Source of the DNA: a virus
Length of the DNA: 28,738 nucleotides
Reading direction: 5' to 3' (one strand)
Virus record (IMG/VR): IMGVR_UViG_3300025132_000212
Location: 1 to 28,738 of that record
The notes beneath the pieces are model-generated. The model ran no database searches, had not been told where the DNA came from, and saw only the letters and a list, made by a program, of their open reading frames with translations. Positions 1 through 5,272 of the stretch are shown here, piece by piece; position 1 is the first letter of the stretch; each line of letters starts with the position of its first letter. The translations under genes and the position numbers were made by a program.

Positions 1-2
1 TG

Positions 3-167
3 ATGGATGAACTTTTAACAACTGCATACGACTTAAAGCATCAGGTGGAAACCCTGCCTGATGTTTTTAAGCATGAGAAATATGTTGACCACTTTGATAC
101 TGGTGTGAGTATGATTAATCGTATTGATGAGATTATTCAGGAACTAGAGAAAAGGGGTAGAAAATGA
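3..167 (+). CDS. Small hypothetical protein, 54 aa
   Basis: I do not recognise this gene. The ATG at position 3 overlaps a TGA at 1-3, which is probably the stop of an upstream gene just outside the window, so this looks like an internal operon gene. The product is a small charged protein with a predicted-helical C-terminal half (INRIDEIIQELEKRGRK) that could form a short amphipathic or coiled helix. It ends in an ATGA overlap with the next gene, which implies translational coupling. No membrane segment or catalytic motif is visible. Confidence rests on the two tight overlaps, not on homology. Confidence 0.6.
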   Translation: MDELLTTAYDLKHQVETLPDVFKHEKYVDHFDTGVSMINRIDEIIQELEKRGRK

Positions 168-355
168 TTTATCGCAGTGTATCTTGGTCTTGTATTTTGT
201 TCGGGTTATTTTTGTTTTGGTCATCTTACCAAATTGTTCCGCTTCAGCAGACAGCACCTGAAATCATTTCCGTATTATTGTTCGGGTTGATGGGTGCTGT
301 GATTGCTGTAATGGGATTGTTCGGGTTATGGGAGATTAAGAAAAAACAACATTAA
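164..355 (+). CDS. Small two-helix membrane protein, 63 aa
   Basis: The product has two hydrophobic segments, roughly residues 8-27 and 35-55, followed by a basic tail (EIKKKQH). This is a small inner-membrane protein of holin-like or accessory type, but nothing identifies a specific role. It is coupled to the preceding gene by an ATGA overlap. The tetrapeptide LFGL occurs three times, each time with the same codons (TTG TTC GGG TTA or TTG). The resulting 11-mer TTGTTCGGGTT lies at 197-207, 278-288 and 317-327 and also occurs in the non-coding spacers at 1251-1261 and 2304-2314. It is the last gene before the iteron region. The two helices are clear; function is unknown. Confidence 0.65.
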   Translation: MIYRSVSWSCILFGLFLFWSSYQIVPLQQTAPEIISVLLFGLMGAVIAVMGLFGLWEIKKKQH

Positions 356-593
356 ATTGGTTAGCAGTTAGGAGGTTAGCAACCTAACCAAATTGCTGCT
401 AACTAAATTATTTAATTATATCAATGTTTTATGTTTTAGGTTAGCAAGGTTAGGTTTTAAAGTAAAATCTTACCTAACCTGTATTAAGTTATTGAAAAGA
501 TTTATGGTTAGCAAGGTTAGCAAGGTTTGTATATATATATATATACGGGGGTGCTAACTAACCCCCCGTATATTATTGTAAAAGGAGAGGCAA
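356..593 (+). repeat. GGTTAGCAA iterons and nested hairpins before the small terminase gene
   Basis: This gene-free leader holds direct copies of GGTTAGCAA at 374-382, 439-447, 506-514 and 515-523 (the last two in tandem), a variant GGTTAGCAG at 359-367, and reverse-orientation copies around 385-403 and 553-563. Some are paired as inverted repeats: GGTTAG/CTAACC at about 374-389, AGGTTAGGT/ACCTAACCT at 447-455 and 472-480, and a perfect 11-bp stem at 541-551/563-573 (ATATACGGGGG) whose 11-nt loop contains GCTAACTAAC. A TATA alternation precedes this last hairpin. Iterons next to a small terminase gene suggest a packaging-recognition site or an origin; this is inference. A purine-rich ribosome site (AAAAGGAGAGG) follows at about 581-591. 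Confidence 0.7.
541..573 (+). other. Perfect 11-bp stem-loop with iteron in the loop
   Basis: Left arm ATATACGGGGG at 541-551 and right arm CCCCCGTATAT at 563-573 pair perfectly, and the loop carries the iteron-type sequence GCTAACTAAC. There is no T-run after it, so it does not look like an intrinsic terminator. It lies 20 bp before the small terminase start and could be a binding site, a translation control hairpin or a processing site. Confidence 0.6.
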
Positions 594-1109
594 ATGCCAC
601 AAGTCGGAGAGACCTTAACAAAGGAACAAACGTCTATAGGTATGGAGCGTCTGAAGCCTCAACAGCAGACGTTCCTAAATAATTACTTCAATGGTGATAT
701 GACGCAGACTGCGGCAGCAAGAAAAGCAGGGTATAAAAACCCCACCGTTGCGGCTGTGAGGCTGTTGCGTAATCCTGTAGTGCAAGAGCGTCTCGAAGAG
801 ATGAGACTTGAAGCCAGAACAAAATATGGGGTTACTGTAGATAAGTCAGTGCGTGACTTAAAAAAGATGCGAGATCAGGCTTGGGAACTGGGTAGGTTCG
901 GGGAGGCTATTCGGGCTGAAGAGCTGAGATTGAAGGCAACTGGACTACTTGTGAACAAAAGCCACGTTATGCACGAGGATGTAAACGCGATGAACAGAGA
1001 GCAAGTGCTTGAGAAGCTTGATGAGTTTAAGCGTATGGCAGAGCGAAGAATGAAGAACGTAACGCCAGCATCAGATGATGTGGTTGAGATAGCAGAAGAT
1101 AATAAATAA
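594..1109 (+). CDS. terS: Terminase small subunit
   Basis: This is the DNA-recognition subunit of the packaging motor, which binds the phage packaging site and hands DNA to the large subunit. The N-terminal part (about residues 20-75) has the Terminase_2-like pattern: LKPQQQTFLNNYFNG, then TQTAAARKAGYKN as the helix-turn-helix, then VRLLRNPVVQERLEEMR. The C-terminal half is helical and charged, fitting the oligomerisation region. Its 171 aa is normal for TerS. A strong ribosome site (AAAGGAGAGG) lies 5 bp before the ATG. It is separated from the large subunit by about 6.5 kb of early genes, which is unusual because the two are commonly neighbours. A terminator follows at 1194-1222. Confidence 0.85.
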   Translation: MPQVGETLTKEQTSIGMERLKPQQQTFLNNYFNGDMTQTAAARKAGYKNPTVAAVRLLRNPVVQERLEEMRLEARTKYGVTVDKSVRDLKKMRDQAWELGRFGEAIRAEELRLKATGLLVNKSHVMHEDVNAMNREQVLEKLDEFKRMAERRMKNVTPASDDVVEIAEDNK

Positions 1110-1193
1110 AACCATAATCGGGCATATAACTCCGTTTTCTCGGGGAGGCGGGGCCTGCTGGCCTCGGGCTCGGGGAATTGTTCGGGGTATCGG

Positions 1194-1222
1194 GGCTCGG
1201 GCTGCTGCTCGGGCCTTTTTTT
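1194..1222 (+). terminator. Intrinsic terminator after terS
   Basis: GGCTCGGGC (1194-1202), loop TGCT, GCTCGGGCC (1207-1215), then seven T. The 9-bp stem is continuous in RNA with two G-U wobbles. It closes the terS transcript about 85 bp after the stop codon. Confidence 0.7.
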
Positions 1223-1371
1223 GCGTGCTGCGCCTGGGAATCGGGACAAATTGTTCGGGTTCGGGCCTCGGGGCTGCCTGGGGACCGGGGTAAACCCGTG
1301 CAATTGTTCGGGGCAAGGGGCCAGGCACCAGGCGAATCGGGGTTTGCCCCAGGCAGCAGGCAAAATAAGTA

Positions 1372-1383
1372 GAACAATTGTTC
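1372..1383. repeat. Palindrome GAACAATTGTTC, perfect copy
   Basis: A perfect 12-bp palindrome. It is the best of several copies in this spacer; further perfect copies are at 2353-2364 and 19957-19968. Confidence 0.85.
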
Positions 1384-1539
1384 GGTGAATCGGGCCAGGC
1401 AGTGAGTTGTTCCCAGGCTGCACGCTGTCCTGCCGTACAATTGTTCGTCTCAGCTCCGTGCCTGGCGATCCCCTGGGTTTAAGGCGAACAATTGTTTGCC
1501 TGCCTGGAGGACGCGCACCAGGCAGATGGCACTGATGGT

Positions 1540-1557
1540 GTGTCAAATCTTTGACAC
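1540..1557. promoter_or_regulatory. Operator-like palindrome Op1
   Basis: GTGTCAAATCTTTGACAC is a perfect inverted repeat (7-bp arms, 4-bp centre). It ends 19 bp before the -35 box of P1. The same arrangement at the same spacing is found at P2, which argues for a bound regulator. The XRE-type protein encoded at 5253-5627 is the obvious candidate in the window. Confidence 0.6.
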
Positions 1558-1576
1558 TAAAAAGTGAATTTTTTTC

Positions 1577-1605
1577 TTGATTGTGTGAAAACTGTTTCTT
1601 ATATT
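1577..1605 (+). promoter_or_regulatory. Promoter P1, sigma70-like
   Basis: -35 TTGATT (1577-1582), 17-bp spacer, -10 TATATT (1600-1605). The stretch TGTTTCTTATATTATA is shared with P2 at 2468-2483, and both are followed by a leader containing GTGAAA...CGAAA. It drives the gene at 1642. Confidence 0.7.
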
Positions 1606-1641
1606 ATATATATAGTGAAACGAAAATAAGGAAACAAAACG

Positions 1642-2088
1642 ATGACTGAAAGAACTTGTGCAGAACGCATTGAAGAACACTACAACAATACATTACAATA
1701 CATCCACACGGCTTCTGAATATTTCAATCTTGACAAGGAAGAAAGAGAGAGCCACCCAGAACACGCCAGCGAATACTGTAACTATGAAGATTTTTTCGAT
1801 TGTATCAATCAGTACGGCCTAAGCTGGGACTATGTATGTAAAGAGGACGACCCGAAAGGCTGGGGCTTCTACCGTTGGCAGTTATCTTGGGGTGGACCAT
1901 CTGATGAGTTCCGCATCTACACGAAAAACGAAGACACAAACGAGATTGATAAAATCGAATACAGGTTCCATGATTGGTTCGATGGAGCAGGTAAATGGTG
2001 CAGTGACAGTCTCGTGAAGCATTGCGCGGAAATGTTCCTTGAGTGTGAAATGAAAATGCCTTACGAGCATGAGCAGGAGGCAGCGTAA
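1642..2088 (+). CDS. Conserved phage hypothetical, WGGPSDEFR type, 148 aa
   Basis: This is a cytosolic acidic protein with several cysteines. The middle holds YRWQLSWGGPSDEFRIYT followed by IEYRFHDWFDGAG (about residues 77-117). I associate this pattern with a family of unknown function seen in phages and mobile elements: an aromatic-rich strand, an S-WGGPSDEFR turn, then a strand ending in DWFDGA. I do not know its activity. It is the first gene after P1, so probably early expressed. The ATG is preceded by AAGGAAAC. It overlaps the next small gene by TAATG. A host-takeover or anti-defence role is possible from position only. Confidence 0.7.
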   Translation: MTERTCAERIEEHYNNTLQYIHTASEYFNLDKEERESHPEHASEYCNYEDFFDCINQYGLSWDYVCKEDDPKGWGFYRWQLSWGGPSDEFRIYTKNEDTNEIDKIEYRFHDWFDGAGKWCSDSLVKHCAEMFLECEMKMPYEHEQEAA

Positions 2089-2231
2089 TGAGAAACTACC
2101 TTGTGACCCTAACCAAGACCCGGCGATCATATTTCGTAAACGCGAGCAGCGCCGAGTCTGCAAAGCAAATTGTTCTGGATTTTGAACCATACTATAACCC
2201 GGAGTGGGGACTTGAAGTCCGGGATGCGTAG
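2088..2231 (+). CDS. Small hypothetical protein, 47 aa
   Basis: The ATG overlaps the stop of the previous gene (TAATG) and is preceded by GAGCAGGAGG, a good ribosome site, so coupling is likely. The product begins MRNYLVTLTKTRRSYFVNAS and continues with an Ala/Ser-rich helix (SAESAKQIVLD). This beta-strand, strand, helix layout resembles small DpnD/PcfM-like proteins, but the match is weak. The gene is closed by the terminator at 2279-2305. Function is unknown. Confidence 0.65.
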   Translation: MRNYLVTLTKTRRSYFVNASSAESAKQIVLDFEPYYNPEWGLEVRDA

Positions 2232-2278
2232 AAATGTTCGGGTGCCGGGCCCGTAATCCCGGCGATCTCCAACCAACT

Positions 2279-2305
2279 GGGCTGCCTTCGGGCAGCCCTT
2301 TTTTT
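2279..2305 (+). terminator. Strong intrinsic terminator
   Basis: GGGCTGCC (2279-2286), TTCG tetraloop, GGCAGCCC (2291-2298), then seven T. A textbook UUCG-loop terminator that ends the P1 transcript. Confidence 0.92.
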
Positions 2306-2451
2306 GTTCGGGTTTCCGGCAGCACGCGCTTTCCTGCTGCGGGCTCGTAGCCGAACAATTGTTCTGGCAGCGTCGTCCCGCTGCCGGACTCGAGCTGAAT
2401 CTGCTGCCGGGATAGCGTCAAATTACTGACGCAGAAAACTGCATTTTTTTG
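2306..2451. repeat. GC-rich spacer with one GAACAATTGTTC copy
   Basis: This gene-free stretch between terminator and P2 holds the 11-mer TTGTTCGGGTT (2304-2314, overlapping the T-run), repeated GCTGC/CTGCCGG words, a perfect GAACAATTGTTC palindrome at 2353-2364 and the operator-like site at 2415-2432. It is compositionally like the spacer after terS. Confidence 0.75.
2415..2432. promoter_or_regulatory. Operator-like palindrome Op2
   Basis: GCGTCAAATTACTGACGC has 6-bp perfect arms. It ends 19 bp upstream of the -35 box of P2, the same distance as Op1 to P1, and is followed like Op1 by an A-rich stretch and a run of seven or more T. Confidence 0.6.
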
Positions 2452-2480
2452 TTGCTGTTGTGAAGTTTGTTTCTTATATT
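2452..2480 (+). promoter_or_regulatory. Promoter P2, sigma70-like
   Basis: -35 TTGCTG (2452-2457), 17-bp spacer, -10 TATATT (2475-2480). The spacer and -10 closely copy P1. It drives the three small genes at 2511-3117. Confidence 0.7.
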
Positions 2481-2510
2481 ATAAGAGTGAAAACGAAACA
2501 GGAGACTAAA

Positions 2511-2711
2511 ATGGAAAAGATTAAATTGCCAGTTCCAATCTGGGTAGAGTTATACGCAACTTTGGCAGGATATGTTGAGGAGTACGGCAGCATTGACAAC
2601 CGCTTTGATGGCGATGGCAATCGACTTGAAGAATATGAGGATGAGTTCTGCTCGATTGTCGATAATGTAGAGGATATTATGGGCAGGTTTTTTGTTAAGG
2701 AGGATATGTAA
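2511..2711 (+). CDS. Small acidic hypothetical protein, 66 aa
   Basis: I chose the ATG at 2511 because it lies 31 bp after the P2 -10 box and has AGGAGA 5-10 bp upstream. An in-frame GTG at 2460 would start inside the promoter spacer and is rejected. The product starts MEKIKLPVPIWVELYATLAG and is strongly acidic afterwards (DGDGNRLEEYEDEFCSIVD). It is soluble, with no known motif. It is the first of a three-gene P2 operon and its stop (2709-2711) is one base before the next ATG. An acidic DNA-mimic-like or host-modifying protein is possible but unproven. Confidence 0.65.
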   Translation: MEKIKLPVPIWVELYATLAGYVEEYGSIDNRFDGDGNRLEEYEDEFCSIVDNVEDIMGRFFVKEDM

Positions 2712-2712
2712 A

Positions 2713-2913
2713 ATGGTTATTGGTGGATATTCAATGGATGACGATGGCGTGCATGGCATCACGGTAAAACAACACGAAAGCGGTTGGTCGTTTTTCATGC
2801 AAGGTGATGATGCAGAAATTTTTCGCTGCGAATGGAAAGTGTGGCAACTGCGTACAGGAGAGAGTTTTGAAAATTTCCTATACGCGCATGACTACAACAC
2901 GCTACTAAACTAG
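2713..2913 (+). CDS. Small hypothetical protein, 66 aa
   Basis: The start is the ATG at 2713, with AAGGAGG at about 2698-2704. An upstream in-frame TTG at 2692 is less likely. The product (MVIGGYSMDDDGVHGITVKQ...) looks like a small beta-rich domain with alternating hydrophobic and polar strands and aromatic residues (GWSFFMQGDD, CEWKVWQLRTGE). It is second in the P2 operon, with a 1-bp gap to the gene before and 9 bp to the gene after. I do not recognise a family. Confidence 0.62.
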   Translation: MVIGGYSMDDDGVHGITVKQHESGWSFFMQGDDAEIFRCEWKVWQLRTGESFENFLYAHDYNTLLN

Positions 2914-2922
2914 GAGGCAATC

Positions 2923-3117
2923 ATGGTAAATGTAAAAGTATTCAAAATCAGAACGTATCAAAAGAACGGCGATGTTTGGGAAACAAAACGATACAGCAAA
3001 TTTGCGCTAGATGATTACATCGCTTGCATTCTGGCTTGTGACGATACGGAGAGATTTACTGTTGAAGAGGGGACGGAGTGGCAAGTAAATCCTCTTGTAC
3101 ATCCTCATATGTTATAA
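2923..3117 (+). CDS. Small hypothetical protein, 64 aa
   Basis: This is the last gene of the P2 operon, with ribosome site AGGAGG about 6 bp before the ATG. The sequence VKVFKIRTYQKNGDVWETKR then FALDDYIACILACDDTERFTV suggests strand, strand, helix, strand, a small alpha/beta fold like many early phage proteins. No active-site motif is visible. The terminator-like hairpin at 3124-3154 starts seven bases after the stop. Confidence 0.62.
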   Translation: MVNVKVFKIRTYQKNGDVWETKRYSKFALDDYIACILACDDTERFTVEEGTEWQVNPLVHPHML

Positions 3118-3123
3118 AAATTA

Positions 3124-3154
3124 CGGCGGGCAGCTCTGGCAGCTCGCCGGTTTT
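3124..3154 (+). terminator. Probable intrinsic terminator
   Basis: CGGCG...AGCT, loop CTGGC, AGCTCGCCG, then a G and four T. The stem is interrupted by a GGC bulge on the left arm. It is weaker than the others but correctly placed after the P2 operon. Confidence 0.55.
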
Positions 3155-3372
3155 CCGGGCCCGAGCCGTACAATTGTTCGGGCATCGGGCAGCACGGCGA
3201 CATCGGGCATCGGGGACATCGGGGATCTGATATATGGTATTGGTATCATTTAATACTTTGGTAATGGTAATGGTATATGTGTGGGTGCGCGTTCCATAAA
3301 TCCAGCGAAAATTTTTTTTGCGCGAAAATAAAAAACTTAATGTTTTCAATAAGATAACCTGAACAATTATTC

Positions 3373-3401
3373 TTGTTTGCAACTTGTTTCTCTGATATAA
3401 T
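3373..3401 (+). promoter_or_regulatory. Promoter P3 for the amidoligase gene
   Basis: -35 TTGTTT (3373-3378), 17-bp spacer, consensus -10 TATAAT (3396-3401). The word TTGTTTC is shared with P1/P2, and the leader again contains GTGAAACG (3429-3436). No TGTCAAA-type operator is seen upstream of this one. Confidence 0.72.
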
Positions 3402-3407
3402 CTGAGG

Positions 3408-3424
3408 GCAAGGGCTATCCTTGC
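3408..3424 (+). other. Hairpin in the amidoligase leader
   Basis: GCAAGG, loop GCTAT, CCTTGC: a perfect 6-bp stem within the first bases of the predicted transcript. It may protect the 5' end or tune translation. It has no T-run. Confidence 0.45.
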
Positions 3425-3455
3425 AGTGTGAAACGTAAAAAAGAGAGTAAAAACA

Positions 3456-4763
3456 ATGACTTACAATATACATACAGTCGAATATACTAAACCTATCTTT
3501 GGTATTGAGAATGAATTCAACGCTAGAGGCTTTTTAAGTCGATCCCGTGCGAGGGCTGGCGATGCTGTAGACCTTACCAAAGATGCATTAGACAGGGTTG
3601 GCATTGATTGGGTTAAAGTTGTTGAAGACGGAACAAGTGAAGTAGACGTTGAGCTTGTCTTTCCGCCTGCTGTTGATTGTCCTGAATTTTGGCAAGACTA
3701 TTCTAATGCTATGCAGGTATGTGTTGATCTAGGTTTACGCTATGTGCAGAAATGCGGTTTGCATGTTCATATAGGAACAAGGCGCACAATACCTGCTGTT
3801 AACTCTGTTGAATTTTGGGAAGCTTCAAAAGATAGGGCTAAGGCTGGTATCTTTAAACCTGCTAGCAGGTTTCTAATGGGTGATAACAATGTGATGTCCT
3901 TTCCATTAATAAAAGATATTGTGAGGTTTTACGCTTTAAACCAATCTTTTATTGACGATGCAATGCCATCTAGTCGCGCTAATCAACCTGCAAACAGTAT
4001 GATATCCAGCATAGCATGGATCAATGGCAGTGCTGAATTTGAGCAAACTTCTACTTTAGAAGAGTTAAGCCACCTTATCTACAGACATAACAGACAGAAT
4101 AATCCCGGCTGGACAGCCGATAGTGAATATGGGGGTGTCAAATTTAACGCTGTTAATGTGGGAAGCTTCCAAAGTGGAACTATTGAATTCAGACAGCATC
4201 CTGCCACAATGTCTAGCCAAAAGGCTAAAGATTGGGTGTCATTGCTCACAAACGCTATCGAAGTATGTGACAGGCAACGTCTAACTGATAGCGCGAATAT
4301 TGACCAAACGCCTGTTGTTAGTACTGAACCAGAAACAGTATCAACGCCTGTTTGTCCCTTTAGAGAGACTTCCAATATTGGACAGCTATACACCATGGCA
4401 AGACAAGAGGGCGGCGCTACAGTGCGCGACATGATGCATCAAACAGGCATGGGCAGAAACAACATCGTTGCTAGGTTTACTGATATCAGAAACCGAATAG
4501 GACAAGACGCTGTTTTGACCTATACTCAACAGCACTATAATCACAGATACGGTTCTAGTGGCGGAAGACATGATCTAGGCGGTTATGAAATCCTGACAGA
4601 ATACACTAGACAGGTGACAGTAGCGTCTGCCAATGGTGTCATCAACCGCCCTGAAGACAGCGTGACTGTCAGGGATGATGCACCAACTAGCATCACTCAC
4701 AATCTGTCCTACCAAGTCGCTAGAAATTTTATGCAAGGTCCGGTTACTAGGTTGCGTCACTAG
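3456..4763 (+). CDS. Putative amidoligase with C-terminal winged-helix-like region
   Basis: This 435-aa protein matches the putative amidoligase family (COOH-NH2 ligases related to glutamine synthetase and gamma-glutamyl-cysteine ligase), which use ATP to join a carboxylate to an amine. Visible motifs are FGIENEF (residues 15-21), EDGTSEVDVELVFPP (57-71), CGLHVHIG (100-107) and VKFNAVNVG...TIEFRQH (228-248); the acidic and His residues would hold metal and nucleotide. Residues about 310-355 (GATVRDMMHQTGMGRNNIVA...) read like a winged helix, which would be a fusion. It is alone between P3 and a strong terminator, with no glutamine amidotransferase or cyclotransferase partner beside it as in many amidoligase loci. 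The substrate is unknown: peptide, cell-wall precursor or a modified base are options. Confidence 0.82.
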   Translation: MTYNIHTVEYTKPIFGIENEFNARGFLSRSRARAGDAVDLTKDALDRVGIDWVKVVEDGTSEVDVELVFPPAVDCPEFWQDYSNAMQVCVDLGLRYVQKCGLHVHIGTRRTIPAVNSVEFWEASKDRAKAGIFKPASRFLMGDNNVMSFPLIKDIVRFYALNQSFIDDAMPSSRANQPANSMISSIAWINGSAEFEQTSTLEELSHLIYRHNRQNNPGWTADSEYGGVKFNAVNVGSFQSGTIEFRQHPATMSSQKAKDWVSLLTNAIEVCDRQRLTDSANIDQTPVVSTEPETVSTPVCPFRETSNIGQLYTMARQEGGATVRDMMHQTGMGRNNIVARFTDIRNRIGQDAVLTYTQQHYNHRYGSSGGRHDLGGYEILTEYTRQVTVASANGVINRPEDSVTVRDDAPTSITHNLSYQVARNFMQGPVTRLRH

Positions 4764-4770
4764 ACGCAAC
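4751..4770 (+). other. Hairpin spanning the amidoligase stop codon
   Basis: GTTGCGTC, loop ACTA, GACGCAAC: a perfect 8-bp stem whose loop and right arm contain the TAG stop (4761-4763). It lies just before the terminator and could affect termination or mRNA stability. Confidence 0.5.
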
Positions 4771-4784
4771 CTGAACAATTCCAG

Positions 4785-4814
4785 AATAGGGCGCAATCTG
4801 CGCCCTATTTTTTT
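4785..4814 (+). terminator. Strong intrinsic terminator after the amidoligase
   Basis: AATAGGGCGCA (4785-4795), loop ATC, TGCGCCCTATT (4799-4809), with a T-run at 4808-4814. The 11-bp stem is perfect. Confidence 0.93.
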
Positions 4815-4836
4815 GTCCGCGCCATAGGTTCCCTAC

Positions 4837-4990
4837 GAACAATTGTCAATTTTGATCGGGTGTCAAATTATTTACGCCACCCCCCGGACTTAGGGGGTTG
4901 ACTGTCAAAATTTTGACGCCAAGTTTTGCACTAACAATCGTCAATTTTTTGACGTTACCTCTTGACACACTGAAGCTTATTTCCTAAGTT
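4837..4990 (+). promoter_or_regulatory. Multi-operator control region and promoter P4
   Basis: This gene-free region starts with a degenerate GAACAATTGTTC copy (4837-4848). Three TGTCAAA-type sites follow: Op3 4860-4877 (GTGTCAAATTATTTACGC, imperfect), Op4 4904-4917 (GTCAAAATTTTGAC, perfect 14-bp palindrome) and Op5 4939-4954 (CGTCAATTTTTTGACG, perfect arms). A C-run/G-run hairpin lies at about 4880-4897. Promoter P4 has consensus -35 TTGACA (4962-4967), 17-bp spacer and -10 TAAGTT (4985-4990). It serves the two-gene unit with the XRE-type regulator, so autoregulation is likely, by inference. Confidence 0.65.
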
Positions 4991-5020
4991 AGAATAAACA
5001 ACTTGTCAAAGGAGGTTGAA

Positions 5021-5272
5021 ATGGCGAGATATACTATTAAGACATTGGAGAATTGTTCCTTCAATGCCAACACGGATTCTGAGTTTGTTCAGGGTCTGCG
5101 TGATAATCATGCAATGCCTATGGAAGATGACGCAGATATGCTTCGTTTGATGGCTGCTACTTACTGTGAGTACAAAGGGAGGTCATTTAGGTTTTCAAGC
5201 GTACAAGATTTTGTGTCGGATTGCGTAAAGCATGGTGTTATGGAGGTAGACTATGCAGAACGGGCGCGGTAA
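5021..5272 (+). CDS. Small hypothetical protein, 83 aa
   Basis: The ATG at 5021 is chosen because AAAGGAGG lies 6 bp upstream; the in-frame TTG at 5003 would put that site inside the gene. The product (MARYTIKTLENCSFNANTDS...) is soluble, with FVQGLRDNHAMPMEDDADML and later FRFSSVQDFVSDCVKHGVMEVD, a mix of strand and helix. It is the first gene after P4 and overlaps the downstream regulator gene by 20 bp, so the two are probably made together and may act together, for example as a small regulator or an antagonist of the XRE-type protein. No family is recognised. Confidence 0.68.
   Translation: MARYTIKTLENCSFNANTDSEFVQGLRDNHAMPMEDDADMLRLMAATYCEYKGRSFRFSSVQDFVSDCVKHGVMEVDYAERAR

Larger units (their letters stand above)
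1110..1641. repeat. GC-rich repeat-mosaic spacer with GAACAATTGTTC palindromes
   Basis: No credible gene lies here. The spacer is a mosaic of short words: TCGGGG/CTCGGG runs, CCAGGC/GCCTGG in both orientations (about ten copies between 1230 and 1525), and repeated copies of GAACAATTGTTC. Copies are at 1372-1383 (perfect), 1435-1446 and 1486-1497 (one mismatch each), 1245-1256 and 1298-1309 (two mismatches) and a weaker one at 1172-1183. It is visibly GC-rich compared with the AT-leaning coding DNA on both sides. It also contains a terminator (1194-1222), an operator-like palindrome (1540-1557) and promoter P1 (1577-1605). Antisense reading frames here are Pro/Arg-rich by-products of the repeats. 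Confidence 0.8.
3118..3455. repeat. Spacer with terminator, palindrome, GGTAAT repeats and P3
   Basis: There is no credible gene. The left part (3155-3225) is GC-rich with repeated CGGGCATCGGG/CATCGGGGA words and one GAACAATTGTTC-type copy (GTACAATTGTTC, 3168-3179). The middle (3233-3276) has TGGTATTGGTAT then TGGTAATGGTAATGGTAT, short direct repeats split by an AT stretch. The right part is AT-rich with a degenerate palindrome GAACAATTATTC at 3361-3372 and promoter P3. Antisense reading frames across it have no supporting features. Confidence 0.7.

Noticed and set aside
1372-1383. GAACAATTGTTC as a LexA (SOS) box
   Set aside because: It fits the Gram-positive/actinobacterial type GAAC-N4-GTTC, but copies lie mainly after terminators rather than over promoters and the host is unknown; not claimed.
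1110-1540. Possible CRISPR array from repeated words
   Set aside because: Repeat units are short, irregularly spaced and in both orientations, with no uniform spacers and no cas genes.
875-1546. Long minus-strand reading frame across the GC-rich spacer and the terS end
   Set aside because: The peptide is Pro/Arg-rich from repeat words, overlaps terS on the other strand, has no ribosome site and lies opposite to all other genes.
1882-2421. Minus-strand reading frame over the 1642 gene, terminator and spacer
   Set aside because: It crosses a strong + strand terminator and palindrome, and low-complexity spacer translation explains it.
2460-2510. Upstream GTG extension of the 2511 gene
   Set aside because: It would start inside the spacer of promoter P2, while the ATG at 2511 has a proper ribosome site.
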